A stretch of 64,000 nt of DNA from Sipunculus nudus (Eukaryota > Annelida > Sipuncula > Golfingiida > Sipunculidae), in the NCBI GenBank assembly GCA_026874595.1, contig JAPPUL010000069.1, forward strand, positions 1,304,001-1,368,000, read 5' to 3'. The notes under the pieces were generated by a model. That model did not search any database, was not told the origin of the DNA, and saw only the letters and a program-made list of their open reading frames with translations. The position numbers and the translations under genes are program-made. Numbering within the stretch: position 1 is the stretch's first letter; each line of letters begins with the position of its first letter. Positions 45,665 through 54,534 of this stretch are shown piece by piece.

Positions 45665-47023
45665 ATGAAAAAGGGTGATGGGTTTAAATCGGATTATGAG
45701 GCACAATGTTCATTTTGTGGACGTAGTCAAGAGAAAGTAGACAAATTGATAGCAGGCTATGGGGTATTTATATGCGATGGATGCGTGGAAGCTTGTAGAG
45801 ATATAATAATAGAGAACAGTAGCAAAGGGAGAAAAGAGATAGAAGAGGGAGATATAAAGAAGCCTAAAGCAATAAAATCGATATTAGATGAATATGTTAT
45901 ATTGCAAGATGAGGCTAAGAAGATTTTATCGGTAGCAGTATATAATCATTTCAAAAGGATATTGTTAAAACAAGAGAAAATAAAAGCGCGTAGTAAAGGA
46001 GGACTAATAGATAAGGTAGAAAAAGATGAAGTTGTGCTTGAGAAGAGCAATATATTGTTAATAGGGAATACAGGCACAGGGAAGACGTTGCTAGCACGGA
46101 CCCTGGCAAAGATATTAGATGTTCCATTTGCGATGGTAGACGCAACGACTTTAACAGAGGCAGGATATGTAGGAGAGGATGTAGAAAATATATTATTAAA
46201 ATTGATCCAAAACGCAAGTAAAGGAGATGGAAATGATATAAAGGAAGCAGTAGCAGATGCAGAAGTTGGGATAATCTATATAGATGAGATAGACAAGATA
46301 GGGCGGAAGACGGAAAACGCTTCAATAACTCGTGATGTGTCTGGCGAAGGAGTACAACAAGCATTATTAAAGATAATAGAGGGGACAGTAGCATCAGTGC
46401 CGCCACATGGAGGGAGGAAGCATCCGCACCAAGAGTTGTTAAAGATAGATACAACAAATATACTATTTATAGTGGGGGGAGCATTTATAGGGCTTGATAA
46501 GATAATCCAATCTCGTTTAGGAAAGAATACGGTAGGTTTTGTAAGTGGTGCTGATAAAGAACGACAAGGGCTTAAAAGTAGATATATAGGCGGGATGCAT
46601 AATAAAGAGCGTAATACAGGTAGTATATTAAAGTATGTAGTACCTGATGATTTAGTAAAATACGGGTTAATCCCTGAGTTTATAGGGCGCTTACCTTCTG
46701 TAACGTCGCTTGACAATTTAGACAGGCAAGCCTTGGTGCGAATATTGACGGAGCCGAAGAATGCATTAATAAAGCAGTATAAGAAGATTTTTGAGATGGA
46801 AGGGGTTGAACTTGAATTTACAGACGATGCTCTTGATACGATAGGGGAACAGGCTTTAAATCAAAAGACGGGCGCACGTGGTCTTAAGTTTATATTAGAA
46901 GATGTTATGCTTGAATTAATGTATGAGATACCCTCTTCTGAAGCTAAGAAGGTAGTCATTACAAAAGAGGTGATAGAAAAAAAAGAGGATCCTCTTATTG
47001 TTTTTAATAAGAAATCAGCTTAG
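45665..47023 (+). CDS. clpX: ATP-dependent Clp protease ATP-binding subunit
   Basis: 452 residues. The N-terminal C4 zinc finger (C15, C18, C37, C40) is followed by the AAA+ module: Walker [16 protein letters not shown] (about 135), Walker [11 protein letters not shown], the pore-loop segment [12 protein letters not shown], and sensor regions [13 protein letters not shown] and EFIGRLP. The IGL-type ClpP-binding loop appears as IGG in [11 protein letters not shown] or nearby and is less clear. It unfolds substrates for ClpP. The stop is 9 bases from the end of the convergent MCE-domain gene. Confidence 0.96.
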   Translation: MKKGDGFKSDYEAQCSFCGRSQEKVDKLIAGYGVFICDGCVEACRDIIIENSSKGRKEIEEGDIKKPKAIKSILDEYVILQDEAKKILSVAVYNHFKRILLKQEKIKARSKGGLIDKVEKDEVVLEKSNILLIGNTGTGKTLLARTLAKILDVPFAMVDATTLTEAGYVGEDVENILLKLIQNASKGDGNDIKEAVADAEVGIIYIDEIDKIGRKTENASITRDVSGEGVQQALLKIIEGTVASVPPHGGRKHPHQELLKIDTTNILFIVGGAFIGLDKIIQSRLGKNTVGFVSGADKERQGLKSRYIGGMHNKERNTGSILKYVVPDDLVKYGLIPEFIGRLPSVTSLDNLDRQALVRILTEPKNALIKQYKKIFEMEGVELEFTDDALDTIGEQALNQKTGARGLKFILEDVMLELMYEIPSSEAKKVVITKEVIEKKEDPLIVFNKKSA

Positions 47024-47032
47024 CGTTAATGT

Positions 47033-47833
47033 TTAGTATGGTCCTTGTTTTGTAACTTGGGTTTTTATTAGTGGATGTGTTTTCAGTTCCTTTGTAATTT
47101 GCTTTACATTACTTATTATTTGTTTTAAGTCCTTGCCCATTTTCTCATCTTTTAATACTCTCCCTATAGGTTTATTTATATCGTTTATATCTTGTGCTAT
47201 AATGTTTAGGGTTTTAACAAGTTTATTTGTATTGACTATTGCATTATTTAGCTTGTCTGACGATTCATATAAATTTGTGATGGCGCTTTGCATTTCTTTA
47301 CTTTGTAAATGAGTCCTTATCTCCTTTAAGATTACACCCAGATCTTCGATTATTCCTTTATCTATTTTATCCATAGCTTTGTCTAATTTGTTTATTATTG
47401 AATTTATATTCTGAGTACTTTCTGCGTGAAAGAGAGGAATTTCCTTTCCATCTGCTAACTTTGTCGTTTCTCTTTTTTTATAGGTTTGAGAATCAAAAGA
47501 TATTGATAGATACTTTTCTCCTAAAAGGCTTGCACTGTTTACCTTGAATTTAGGCTTTTTGGACTTTATTAACTCGTTTATTGTTTCATCGTAGATTATT
47601 ATCTTTGCCTCGGCTTTATCTACATTGTGGTATAAATCTAATACCGTTCCTATCCGTATCCCCCCAAATAGCTTTACATGTCCTCCTTCAAGTAAATTAT
47701 CAAGAAAATCAAAACGTACTACATAATGTTTGCCTTCCCTCTCAAAACTTATATCCTTTATGAAGAATATTGCTATAAATAAACTGATAAGCGAAAGTAA
47801 GAAAGTAATTCCTATCTTTATTTCGTTTTTCAT
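47033..47833 (-). CDS. MCE (MlaD-like) domain protein
   Basis: 266 residues. One N-terminal membrane anchor (about 5-25) is followed by the MCE domain (VRFDFLDNLLEGGHVKLFGGIRIGTVLDLYHN, VNSASLLGEKYLSISF), then a long helical tail (about 145-255, LDKAMDKIDKGIIEDLG..., LVKTLNIIAQDINDIN). MlaD-like proteins form hexameric rings that carry phospholipid between inner and outer membranes with MlaE/MlaF partners, which are not in this window. The next gene upstream on the same strand is cca, 73 bases away. Confidence 0.85.
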   Translation of the reverse strand: MKNEIKIGITFLLSLISLFIAIFFIKDISFEREGKHYVVRFDFLDNLLEGGHVKLFGGIRIGTVLDLYHNVDKAEAKIIIYDETINELIKSKKPKFKVNSASLLGEKYLSISFDSQTYKKRETTKLADGKEIPLFHAESTQNINSIINKLDKAMDKIDKGIIEDLGVILKEIRTHLQSKEMQSAITNLYESSDKLNNAIVNTNKLVKTLNIIAQDINDINKPIGRVLKDEKMGKDLKQIISNVKQITKELKTHPLIKTQVTKQGPY

Positions 47834-47906
47834 ACTCTTTTTAAACCTTTATAACCTTCTAAAAAATCTTATACTATAGTACTTAATATAATAACTTCTT
47901 TAATAA

Positions 47907-49145
47907 CTACTTTAACTTAAACTTCTTTCTTATATATAACGAAGCTTCTTCTTTACTCTTTATCCTTCCTGATAATTGCATGTCTTCTATTTCATACAAT
48001 ATGTTTTTAAACAAAGGACTTGGCCTAAATCCAAGTTTTATAAGCTCTTTTCCATCTATTACATGCTCTGGATATAAATCCTCTTTACGATTATACTCTT
48101 TAAGCTTAAGCTTTGCATATTTATAACTACTTAAATCATTGCCCATAACCATATTCAAAGCTCTATACAACTCAAGAGCACATATGAAATATTCTCTTCT
48201 TATAAGCCGTTTTAATTTGCTTATTTTAAGTTTCTTTATAGAGTCTATCTCACCAATATAGTTAAGTAAACTATAAACATATTGTTGCTCTTTATTTGTA
48301 AAATTTAACTCTTTACTAATATTTAGTATATAATCTTTGCCAAATCTTTCGTATACCTTATATAGCAAGCATGCAAATACTTGTTCAAATGATTCTTTCT
48401 TTAACTCCTTTAGTACTTTGATTGTATATTCTATCGCCTCTTCTTTATCTTCTAGTTCGTATATATTTGGTATTAGCTTTTTTAGTAAACCTGATTTTGC
48501 AAGTAGTTGGACCCCTTTATCTGCATTTTCGCATGTGAGCAGCTTTATAAGTTCATCGCGTATTCTCTCTTTGCTTACTACTTTTATCTCTTTTGAAAGC
48601 AATATTATAGCAGCCCATGTCTTATCTTCTATTTCGTAGTTTAGCAGCGTTGCAAAGCGTATTGCTCGAAGTAAGCGCAATTTGTCATCTGTAAAGCGTT
48701 TTATTGGGTCTCCTATGCACTTTATTTCTTTCTCTTTAAGCGATTTATACCCTCCTACAAAGTCAAGCAGTCTGTCTTCTATTGGGTCGTAGAGCATACC
48801 GTTTATTGTAAAATCTCGCCTTAATACATCTTCTTTTGCGTTTGATGGATAGATCTTTGAAGGACGTCGGCCATCGTAATACTTACCATCACGACGGAAG
48901 GTTGCAACTTCATAATGAACCCCTGACATAACTACTATTACAACACCAAACTGTACCCCAACTTCTATTGTATATTTGAATAGCCTTTTTATATCATCTG
49001 GTCGTGCACTCGTTGCAATATCTATATCTTTATACCTCTTCCCAAGCAGTTTGTCCCGTACGCAGCCTCCTGCAAAATAGGCATCATATCCATTAGCTTG
49101 TAACTTTTTTACTATTTTTATTGCTTTATGCTCTATTTGCTCCAT
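47907..49145 (-). CDS. cca: CCA tRNA nucleotidyltransferase / poly(A) polymerase family
   Basis: 412 residues. Class II nucleotidyltransferase: AGGCVRDKLLGKRYKDIDIATSA (GG at 26-27, RRD/DxD metal residues D40 and D42), the RRDFTINGMLYDP strand near 130, and DKLRLLRAIRFA near 155. The C-terminal half is helical with no HD motif. It adds CCA to tRNA 3' ends, or A-tails if it is a PcnB; the sequence alone does not separate these. Followed by the MCE gene on the same strand. Confidence 0.87.
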   Translation of the reverse strand: MEQIEHKAIKIVKKLQANGYDAYFAGGCVRDKLLGKRYKDIDIATSARPDDIKRLFKYTIEVGVQFGVVIVVMSGVHYEVATFRRDGKYYDGRRPSKIYPSNAKEDVLRRDFTINGMLYDPIEDRLLDFVGGYKSLKEKEIKCIGDPIKRFTDDKLRLLRAIRFATLLNYEIEDKTWAAIILLSKEIKVVSKERIRDELIKLLTCENADKGVQLLAKSGLLKKLIPNIYELEDKEEAIEYTIKVLKELKKESFEQVFACLLYKVYERFGKDYILNISKELNFTNKEQQYVYSLLNYIGEIDSIKKLKISKLKRLIRREYFICALELYRALNMVMGNDLSSYKYAKLKLKEYNRKEDLYPEHVIDGKELIKLGFRPSPLFKNILYEIEDMQLSGRIKSKEEASLYIRKKFKLK

Positions 49146-49304
49146 ATTCTTTTGGTTATTTGTTTAACTTATTTTATATGCAATATATTGTCATTGCAAT
49201 AGTAATATAGTATTTTAATTTATTATCTGTTTTTAGTAAATTTATAGTGTTTTTACTATAATATTTATGTGTTAATATATTAATCTTATTAAAGAAATGT
49301 TCTT

Positions 49305-49865
49305 ATGAAAGAAATATTTAAAACTTTTGTTTTAAGCTCTTGTGAAAAAAGGGATGCATTGGCACATAAAAACTATGACATAAACAAAGCCCCTCATAAA
49401 GATGATAATCCGAGTATAGAAAGTATAGAAGAAGGGCATAGTGATAGTTTAAAAGATAAAGCACAAACTCCTTTTATAGATTTCGACTTTGCCCCCATAG
49501 ACCATGATGAACCTCTCTATTCAAAACCTTATAATAAAGACAATCCCCCTTCAGAATTAGATAGCCTTGGTTCTCTTAATTTGTTCAATTATGAAGATGA
49601 TGGTTATAACTCAGATTCAAAAACTTATGATACTTTATTAGAGCCTATTAAAGATAGTGAGCATATTAAAAGCAATAAAGATAATATTGAAGATTCTAAA
49701 GAATATGCTCTTAGCCTATCTAGCGAAGAACTAGATAACTTGAGGAGTGTATTTAAAACTTTAGATGACCTATTTATTAATTTGCCTGATGAGGTTATTA
49801 GAGAATTTACTATGTCTTCAATGTATATTCGGTATAATAACTTGCTAGACAAGCTAGGAATATAA
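49305..49865 (+). CDS. acidic hypothetical protein
   Basis: 186 residues, strongly acidic and polar in the first two thirds. The C-terminal part looks structured and conserved: LSSEELDNLRSVFKTLDDLFINLPDEVIREFTMSS, then YIRYNNLLDKLGI. No signal peptide or membrane segment, so it is probably cytoplasmic; family not recognised. Its last 56 bases overlap the end of the convergent LptF/G permease gene on the other strand. The ribosome-binding site is weak (AAAGAAATG). Moderate confidence that it is expressed. Confidence 0.5.
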   Translation: MKEIFKTFVLSSCEKRDALAHKNYDINKAPHKDDNPSIESIEEGHSDSLKDKAQTPFIDFDFAPIDHDEPLYSKPYNKDNPPSELDSLGSLNLFNYEDDGYNSDSKTYDTLLEPIKDSEHIKSNKDNIEDSKEYALSLSSEELDNLRSVFKTLDDLFINLPDEVIREFTMSSMYIRYNNLLDKLGI

Positions 49866-51306
49866 GTATCTTTACCTTATCCACGTTTTTCTTATTTAAG
49901 AAAACTCTTTTTAATAATATCTTTAATCTAATGTAGCCTTCAATTATAGCATCTTTAACGCTGTCTCTACCACTTAGCTTTAAACCAGATAATATGCATC
50001 CTAGAGGATAGATTATAAGCGATGGTAGCCAACCAGACGTAAATGCAGAGAGAATGTTTTGTTTGATTAAAAATTCTCCTACAAAAACTATTAGGAAAAA
50101 TAGCAGTATTATTATTATGCTTATTCCAAGTCCAAATGTTTTCCCAGCTCGCTTGGCAAAAATACCTAAAGGGCCTCCAAGTATTGCAAAAGCACATGCT
50201 ATTGCTGCAAAGCTTAACTTCCTGTGAAATAAGAACTCCTCATATTGTATATTATCTTTTGTGCTATTACTTAATATGCTCTTTTGTACTTCTATAGTAT
50301 AACGTTTAATTTGTATATTTACTTTCTTACGTGCTCTTCTATGCTTTAATTGTTGCTTTTTATAGCTTTCATCTGTCTTATCAGCAGCTTCTGTTTGCTT
50401 CTTGAAGCTTTTATAATCTTGGTCTATTTTTATTTGGTTCACCTTAAATATAGCTATTGAGTGTATTTTATCTATAGTACTCATTGTATAGTATGACTTT
50501 TTAGATTCTATCTCTTGTGCAAATTCCGTCAAACTCCATAATATATTACCGCCAGGCAGCTCTGAGGAATACTCTTGGTCAGGTATATATATAGTTTGTG
50601 TAGTTATAAATTGCTCATCAAATGAGGCTTTCTTCTTTTTGGCATCTGTTGTATTTAAAGGCTGACTTACAGAATTATAAAGTACTAATGGGAAAACATT
50701 GTATTTATGGTCTTTTCCAAGCAGCATACCTTTGGGAGCAAATATTATTCTATCTTCTGTATTATAATTTATTCTTACGTTTTGCAATTCCTTAGTTTCT
50801 GGGTCTACGTGGTCAACGGTTATGCTTGTGTTATCTATTGTATTATAGGAATTATTCTTTGCAAGCTCTGCAGCTGGGTTTTCATGATATATCTCTATTT
50901 TTGATTTTATATATTCCTTTATCCCAGGCGGATATATGTATTCATAAAAGAATAAAGAAAAGGCACTTATAAATAGTCCAAATATTACAACGGGTAAAAA
51001 TATCTTTAATAAACTTACTCCACAAGACCTCATTGCTATTATTTCGCTATCATCAGATAATCTGCCTATTGCAAGTAATGCAGCTATTATTACTGCTATG
51101 GGTAGTGTTATTTGTAGTATTAGAGGTAAGTATAAAACCAAAAGAGACAAAGCTTTTATCCAGGATGTCCCATGTTCTACAGAAAGCTTTATTACATAAA
51201 AAAGATGTCCTATAAGTATTACGGAGGTTAAAAATCCAACCCCTATCAAATAGTTTGGGATTATTTCTCTTGTAATGTATCTTGTTAGAATAAATCTTTC
51301 TCTCAT
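49810..51306 (-). CDS. LptF/LptG-family permease (YjgP/YjgQ)
   Basis: 498 residues. It opens RYITREIIPNYLIGVGFLTSVILIGHLFYVIKL and has RLSDDSEIIAMRSCGVSLLKIFLPVVIFGL, the diagnostic YjgP/YjgQ block. A large periplasmic loop follows (about 150-345), then three C-terminal membrane segments (about 365-450) including LGISIIIILLFFLIVFVGEFLI. In Gram-negative bacteria LptF and LptG with LptB extract lipopolysaccharide; many spirochaetes lack LPS but keep related permeases, so the cargo here is uncertain. Only one such gene is present in the window. lysK lies directly upstream (stop and start 1 base apart), so the two are likely co-transcribed. Confidence 0.86.
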   Translation of the reverse strand: MRERFILTRYITREIIPNYLIGVGFLTSVILIGHLFYVIKLSVEHGTSWIKALSLLVLYLPLILQITLPIAVIIAALLAIGRLSDDSEIIAMRSCGVSLLKIFLPVVIFGLFISAFSLFFYEYIYPPGIKEYIKSKIEIYHENPAAELAKNNSYNTIDNTSITVDHVDPETKELQNVRINYNTEDRIIFAPKGMLLGKDHKYNVFPLVLYNSVSQPLNTTDAKKKKASFDEQFITTQTIYIPDQEYSSELPGGNILWSLTEFAQEIESKKSYYTMSTIDKIHSIAIFKVNQIKIDQDYKSFKKQTEAADKTDESYKKQQLKHRRARKKVNIQIKRYTIEVQKSILSNSTKDNIQYEEFLFHRKLSFAAIACAFAILGGPLGIFAKRAGKTFGLGISIIIILLFFLIVFVGEFLIKQNILSAFTSGWLPSLIIYPLGCILSGLKLSGRDSVKDAIIEGYIRLKILLKRVFLNKKNVDKVKILIFLACLASYYTEYTLKT

Positions 51307-52881
51307 TTATAAACTGTTTAGCTTTAAAGCTTCTTTAAATCTATTACGGATAAACGGATAATCAAGGCCTGATAATAGAGTACCTATACGTGGCCCTTGC
51401 TTTTTACCAATAAATAACATGTATATAATTTTAAACCCCTCACTTGCCTTAAGCCCAACTTTTTGGGTTGCCTCATATACCCCCTGATGTATCTCTTCTG
51501 CACTTAAATTCTCCCTTTCAAATATTTCTAACACTGCCTTTATAAATAATTTGCTTTGAGCATTTAATTCCTCTTTAAGCTCTTTACTAACTCTCTCTTT
51601 TAAAGAGAATATATGATGCTCCCCTGCACACTTTGAAAGCCAGCGTTTTGAATACTTTATCCTAACTTCTACCGTCGATATATCTTCTTCTGATAAAGCT
51701 TCTCCTTTCATCTTACATACTTTTGATTTTACATCCACTCCAGGAATTTGAACTAGTGTTGCTATTGTTGAAAATCTAGGATAAAAACTCTTTTTCAAAC
51801 TCTTTTTAACGTCGTTTATTTGGGCATATTCAAAGGCCTTAACAAGCTCTTCTTTTTCAGAATCATTGTCAAAAAATACATTACCCAACCTGTCATACTC
51901 ATCAAATAATCTTGGTATGGTATCTCCTTCTGGAGCAAAATCTATTATCGATGTAGGACTATATCTTATCATCAAAAAGATAAGTAGCTCAGAGGGTAGT
52001 AAATAAGATATATCCGTACTACTTGAGCCTATCCCTTTTGATGAACTCATTTTCTTTTTGCCAGTAAGAAAAAACTCATAGGGTATGTTATAAGGCGCCT
52101 TTTTATTAAAAAGTTCTTTGTATATTGCACTTGACACATCTCTTGAGCCGCCCTTTGAACTGTGATCTTTACCCGCACCTTCTACACTAACCTTTAAAAC
52201 ATTCCATTTGCCAACCCATTCAAGTTTCCAAGGTAATTTAGCACGTCCATCAAATGGACTTGTCTTACCTTTATAGCCACATCCAACTGCCCATTTAACT
52301 AACGACTTCTCACATGTGTATTCCACTTCCTTACCGTCAAAATTGCTTACAAGAGTCGTTCCTATCTTTCCACACTCCTCGCATATAACTTGTAAAGGAT
52401 GCCAATCAAAACGCTTTTTTGAACCACTTACTTTGTAATATATCTCTTTAATTCTAGCTTCGTTATTAAGTAGTATTTCTATAGTCTCATTCATCTTCCC
52501 GCTTTTATAAAACTCGCTCATCCTATACATAGTTGGATATATCCCAAGAGAATTATATACCTCGGCAAACTCACTCATATAATACTCTGCAAAACTACCC
52601 TTAAAAGACTCATCAGGCGAGGGCACATGACAAAGTGGTTTGCCCATATACTCCTTCCACTTATCGTCAATCCCAAAAGGAAGCTCATCAACAGGATCAT
52701 AATCATCAACTCCATAGTAGAATGTTGGATTTTTATCATTGCGTTTTAAAGCTTTGTATATGGCATCGTGGATAACAACTCCTCGTAAGGAGCCTATATG
52801 TACGCGCCCGGATGGCGTTTTAGAATCGTTTATTACTTCGTTTTGTCCAAGTTCGCTTTCTATTTTATCTATCCAAAACAT
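51307..52881 (-). CDS. lysK: class I lysyl-tRNA synthetase
   Basis: 524 residues. This is the archaeal-type class I LysRS also found in spirochaetes, unrelated to the common class II enzyme. HIGS at 28-31 (GRVHIGSLRG) replaces HIGH, and KKMSSSKG near 280 is the KMSKS loop with the extra Ser typical of this family. FYYGVDDYDPVDELPFG and EFFLTGKKKMSSSKGIGSS are signature stretches. A cysteine pair (CEECGKIGT) lies near 167. The C-terminal helical domain follows. Upstream of the LptF/G gene in a two-gene unit; divergent from bioF. Confidence 0.94.
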   Translation of the reverse strand: MFWIDKIESELGQNEVINDSKTPSGRVHIGSLRGVVIHDAIYKALKRNDKNPTFYYGVDDYDPVDELPFGIDDKWKEYMGKPLCHVPSPDESFKGSFAEYYMSEFAEVYNSLGIYPTMYRMSEFYKSGKMNETIEILLNNEARIKEIYYKVSGSKKRFDWHPLQVICEECGKIGTTLVSNFDGKEVEYTCEKSLVKWAVGCGYKGKTSPFDGRAKLPWKLEWVGKWNVLKVSVEGAGKDHSSKGGSRDVSSAIYKELFNKKAPYNIPYEFFLTGKKKMSSSKGIGSSSTDISYLLPSELLIFLMIRYSPTSIIDFAPEGDTIPRLFDEYDRLGNVFFDNDSEKEELVKAFEYAQINDVKKSLKKSFYPRFSTIATLVQIPGVDVKSKVCKMKGEALSEEDISTVEVRIKYSKRWLSKCAGEHHIFSLKERVSKELKEELNAQSKLFIKAVLEIFERENLSAEEIHQGVYEATQKVGLKASEGFKIIYMLFIGKKQGPRIGTLLSGLDYPFIRNRFKEALKLNSL

Positions 52882-53005
52882 TTATTTACAAGTCCTTTCT
52901 TTTTTTAATAATATGTCCATAAAACACATACTTACACGCTTATATTAATAAGGTATTTTATATAATAATATAATAAGATAGAATGTTAGTTAGTTAATTT
53001 GCGGA

Positions 53006-53038
53006 TAAGGAACTTCTTAGTACGTATTACGTTCCTTA
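53006..53038 (+). promoter_or_regulatory. inverted repeat in the bioF leader
   Basis: TAAGGAAC (53006-53013) and GTTCCTTA (53031-53038) form a perfect 8-bp inverted repeat with a 17-base loop. It lies about 35 bases upstream of the bioF start in the lysK-bioF divergent spacer. It could be an operator or an RNA hairpin; biotin genes are often controlled by BirA, but I do not see its operator consensus. Confidence 0.4.
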
Positions 53039-53070
53039 GTATAAGGATTTCATTAGTATAAGGATTTCAT
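53037..53070 (+). repeat. 17-bp duplication of the bioF ribosome-binding region
   Basis: TAGTATAAGGATTTCAT occurs at 53037-53053 and again at 53054-53070, directly before GTG 53072. Each copy holds AAGGA, so the start has a duplicated Shine-Dalgarno site. Confidence 0.9.
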
Positions 53071-53071
53071 T

Positions 53072-54259
53072 GTGAAGAGTTTTTATGAATATATAAGTTT
53101 GAAACTAGACAGTTTAAGAAGATATGACCTTTATAGAAAGATAAATGACAAAGAAAACAAAATAGGTCCTCGGACTAACGGCATTGAGCTTAATATAGAT
53201 GCACTTGGCCTTGAGAATTATATATGCTTTTCGTCAAATGACTATCTTGGTCTTGCAAATAACGAAGTTGTACTTGACAGAACAATAAAGGAGCTAAAAC
53301 AATATGGCAGTGGTTCTACGGGCTCAAGGCTTATATCAGGCAATACAAAAGCTCATGTAAGACTTGAGGATAAGATAGCAAAATATAAGAATAAGGAAAA
53401 GGCACTTCTTTTTGGATCTGGGTATCTTGCAAATCTGGCATTACTATCAAGTTTAGCGACTTTAAAGGATTTGATACTGGGGGATGAGCTTAATCATGCA
53501 AGTATTATGGATGGATGTCGTTTATCGCGGGCTTACTTTATAACTTATCCACATTGTGATATGGACTTTATAAGGGACTATTTAAGGAAGGAAAGGCATA
53601 AAGCAAGATACGTATTTATAGTTACAGATGCATTATTTAGCATGGATGGAGACATAGTTCCACTTAAGGATTTATATGAGATATGTAGTGAGTTTGATGC
53701 TATACCGATACTTGACGAAGCGCATTCAACAGGGGTATTGGGGCCTAAGGGAGAGGGTATTGAGAGTTTTTTTGGGACAAGTTATTCTGATGGTATAATA
53801 ATGGGGACATTAAGCAAGGCACTTGGTAGTTACGGAGCATTTGTTTGTGCTAAAGAGGTTTTGATAGATTATCTTATAAACAAAGCCCGTCCTTTTATTT
53901 ATACAACAGCCCTCTCGCCTGCAGATGTACTTAATTCATATCACAGTTTATGCTTAATCGAAGAGAATCCTAAACTAATAGAAGCACTTAGGAACAATAT
54001 AAGATATATACAAAATGCTTTTAAAGAGCATCTTTCTGTAAGTTTTACTTCAGAAAGTCCTATACTGCCCATAATACATGGAGACAGGACAATGGAAGTA
54101 TCAAGGAGCTTATTATCAAAAGGGCTTTATGTACAAGGCATAAGGCCGCCGACTGTTCCTTATGGCCTTTCTAGATTACGTATTACAATATCAAGCATAC
54201 ATAAAAAAGAAGAGATAGATTATTTGATAAAGCAGCTTAGACAATTACTTCTAGACTAA
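53072..54259 (+). CDS. bioF: 8-amino-7-oxononanoate synthase (BioF-like)
   Basis: 395 residues. A PLP-dependent alpha-oxoamine synthase; it condenses pimeloyl-ACP/CoA with alanine in biotin synthesis. SSNDYLGLANN, GSGSTGSRLISGNTKAHVRLE, DELNHASIMDGCRLS, ILDEAHSTGVLGPKGEG and GTLSKALGSYG (PLP lysine near 248) are family blocks. The ending IRPPTVPYGLSRLRITIS is more like BioF than Kbl. The related Kbl (glycine C-acetyltransferase) remains an alternative. GTG start with a duplicated AAGGA upstream. No other biotin genes are in the window. Confidence 0.85.
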   Translation: MKSFYEYISLKLDSLRRYDLYRKINDKENKIGPRTNGIELNIDALGLENYICFSSNDYLGLANNEVVLDRTIKELKQYGSGSTGSRLISGNTKAHVRLEDKIAKYKNKEKALLFGSGYLANLALLSSLATLKDLILGDELNHASIMDGCRLSRAYFITYPHCDMDFIRDYLRKERHKARYVFIVTDALFSMDGDIVPLKDLYEICSEFDAIPILDEAHSTGVLGPKGEGIESFFGTSYSDGIIMGTLSKALGSYGAFVCAKEVLIDYLINKARPFIYTTALSPADVLNSYHSLCLIEENPKLIEALRNNIRYIQNAFKEHLSVSFTSESPILPIIHGDRTMEVSRSLLSKGLYVQGIRPPTVPYGLSRLRITISSIHKKEEIDYLIKQLRQLLLD

Positions 54260-54338
54260 TTTTAAAAGGATAGACTAAGTAATTAAATATGCCCTAAAAA
54301 AAATATATGTTACAAATGTATTAGTATGATATTAGGAT

Positions 54339-54432
54339 ATAGTGTCTTGATGTCCCAATTGTTATACTCAATAAGGCTTTTCTAGGATAGAATCAATAAG
54401 AAGCTTGAATTATAAGCTATAGTAGACACTAT
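54339..54432 (+). ncRNA. possible structured leader RNA before the outer-membrane protein gene
   Basis: ATAGTGTCT (54339-54347) and AGACACTAT (54424-54432) are perfect 9-bp complements. Between them lie small hairpins: ATTG/CAAT with a 7-base loop, TTCTA/TAGAA with loop GGA, and AGCTT/AAGCT with a 7-base loop. The arrangement is a closed multi-arm junction of about 94 bases, roughly 100 bases upstream of the next start. It does not fit tRNA rules. In AT-rich DNA the short arms could be chance. Confidence 0.3.
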
Positions 54433-54534
54433 GCCCAGTAAAAAAAGTCTTTGTATTTGGTGCTTATTTAATTAAATTAGTAGCGATAAATTCTATATAC
54501 CATTTATACTTTAAATTTTAGGAGGAGAGAGATA

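Noticed and set aside
54339-54432. tRNA with long variable arm
   Set aside because: The closing stem is 9 bp, the candidate T-loop (GAATTAT) lacks TTCRA, and arm spacing does not fit; kept only as a possible structured leader.
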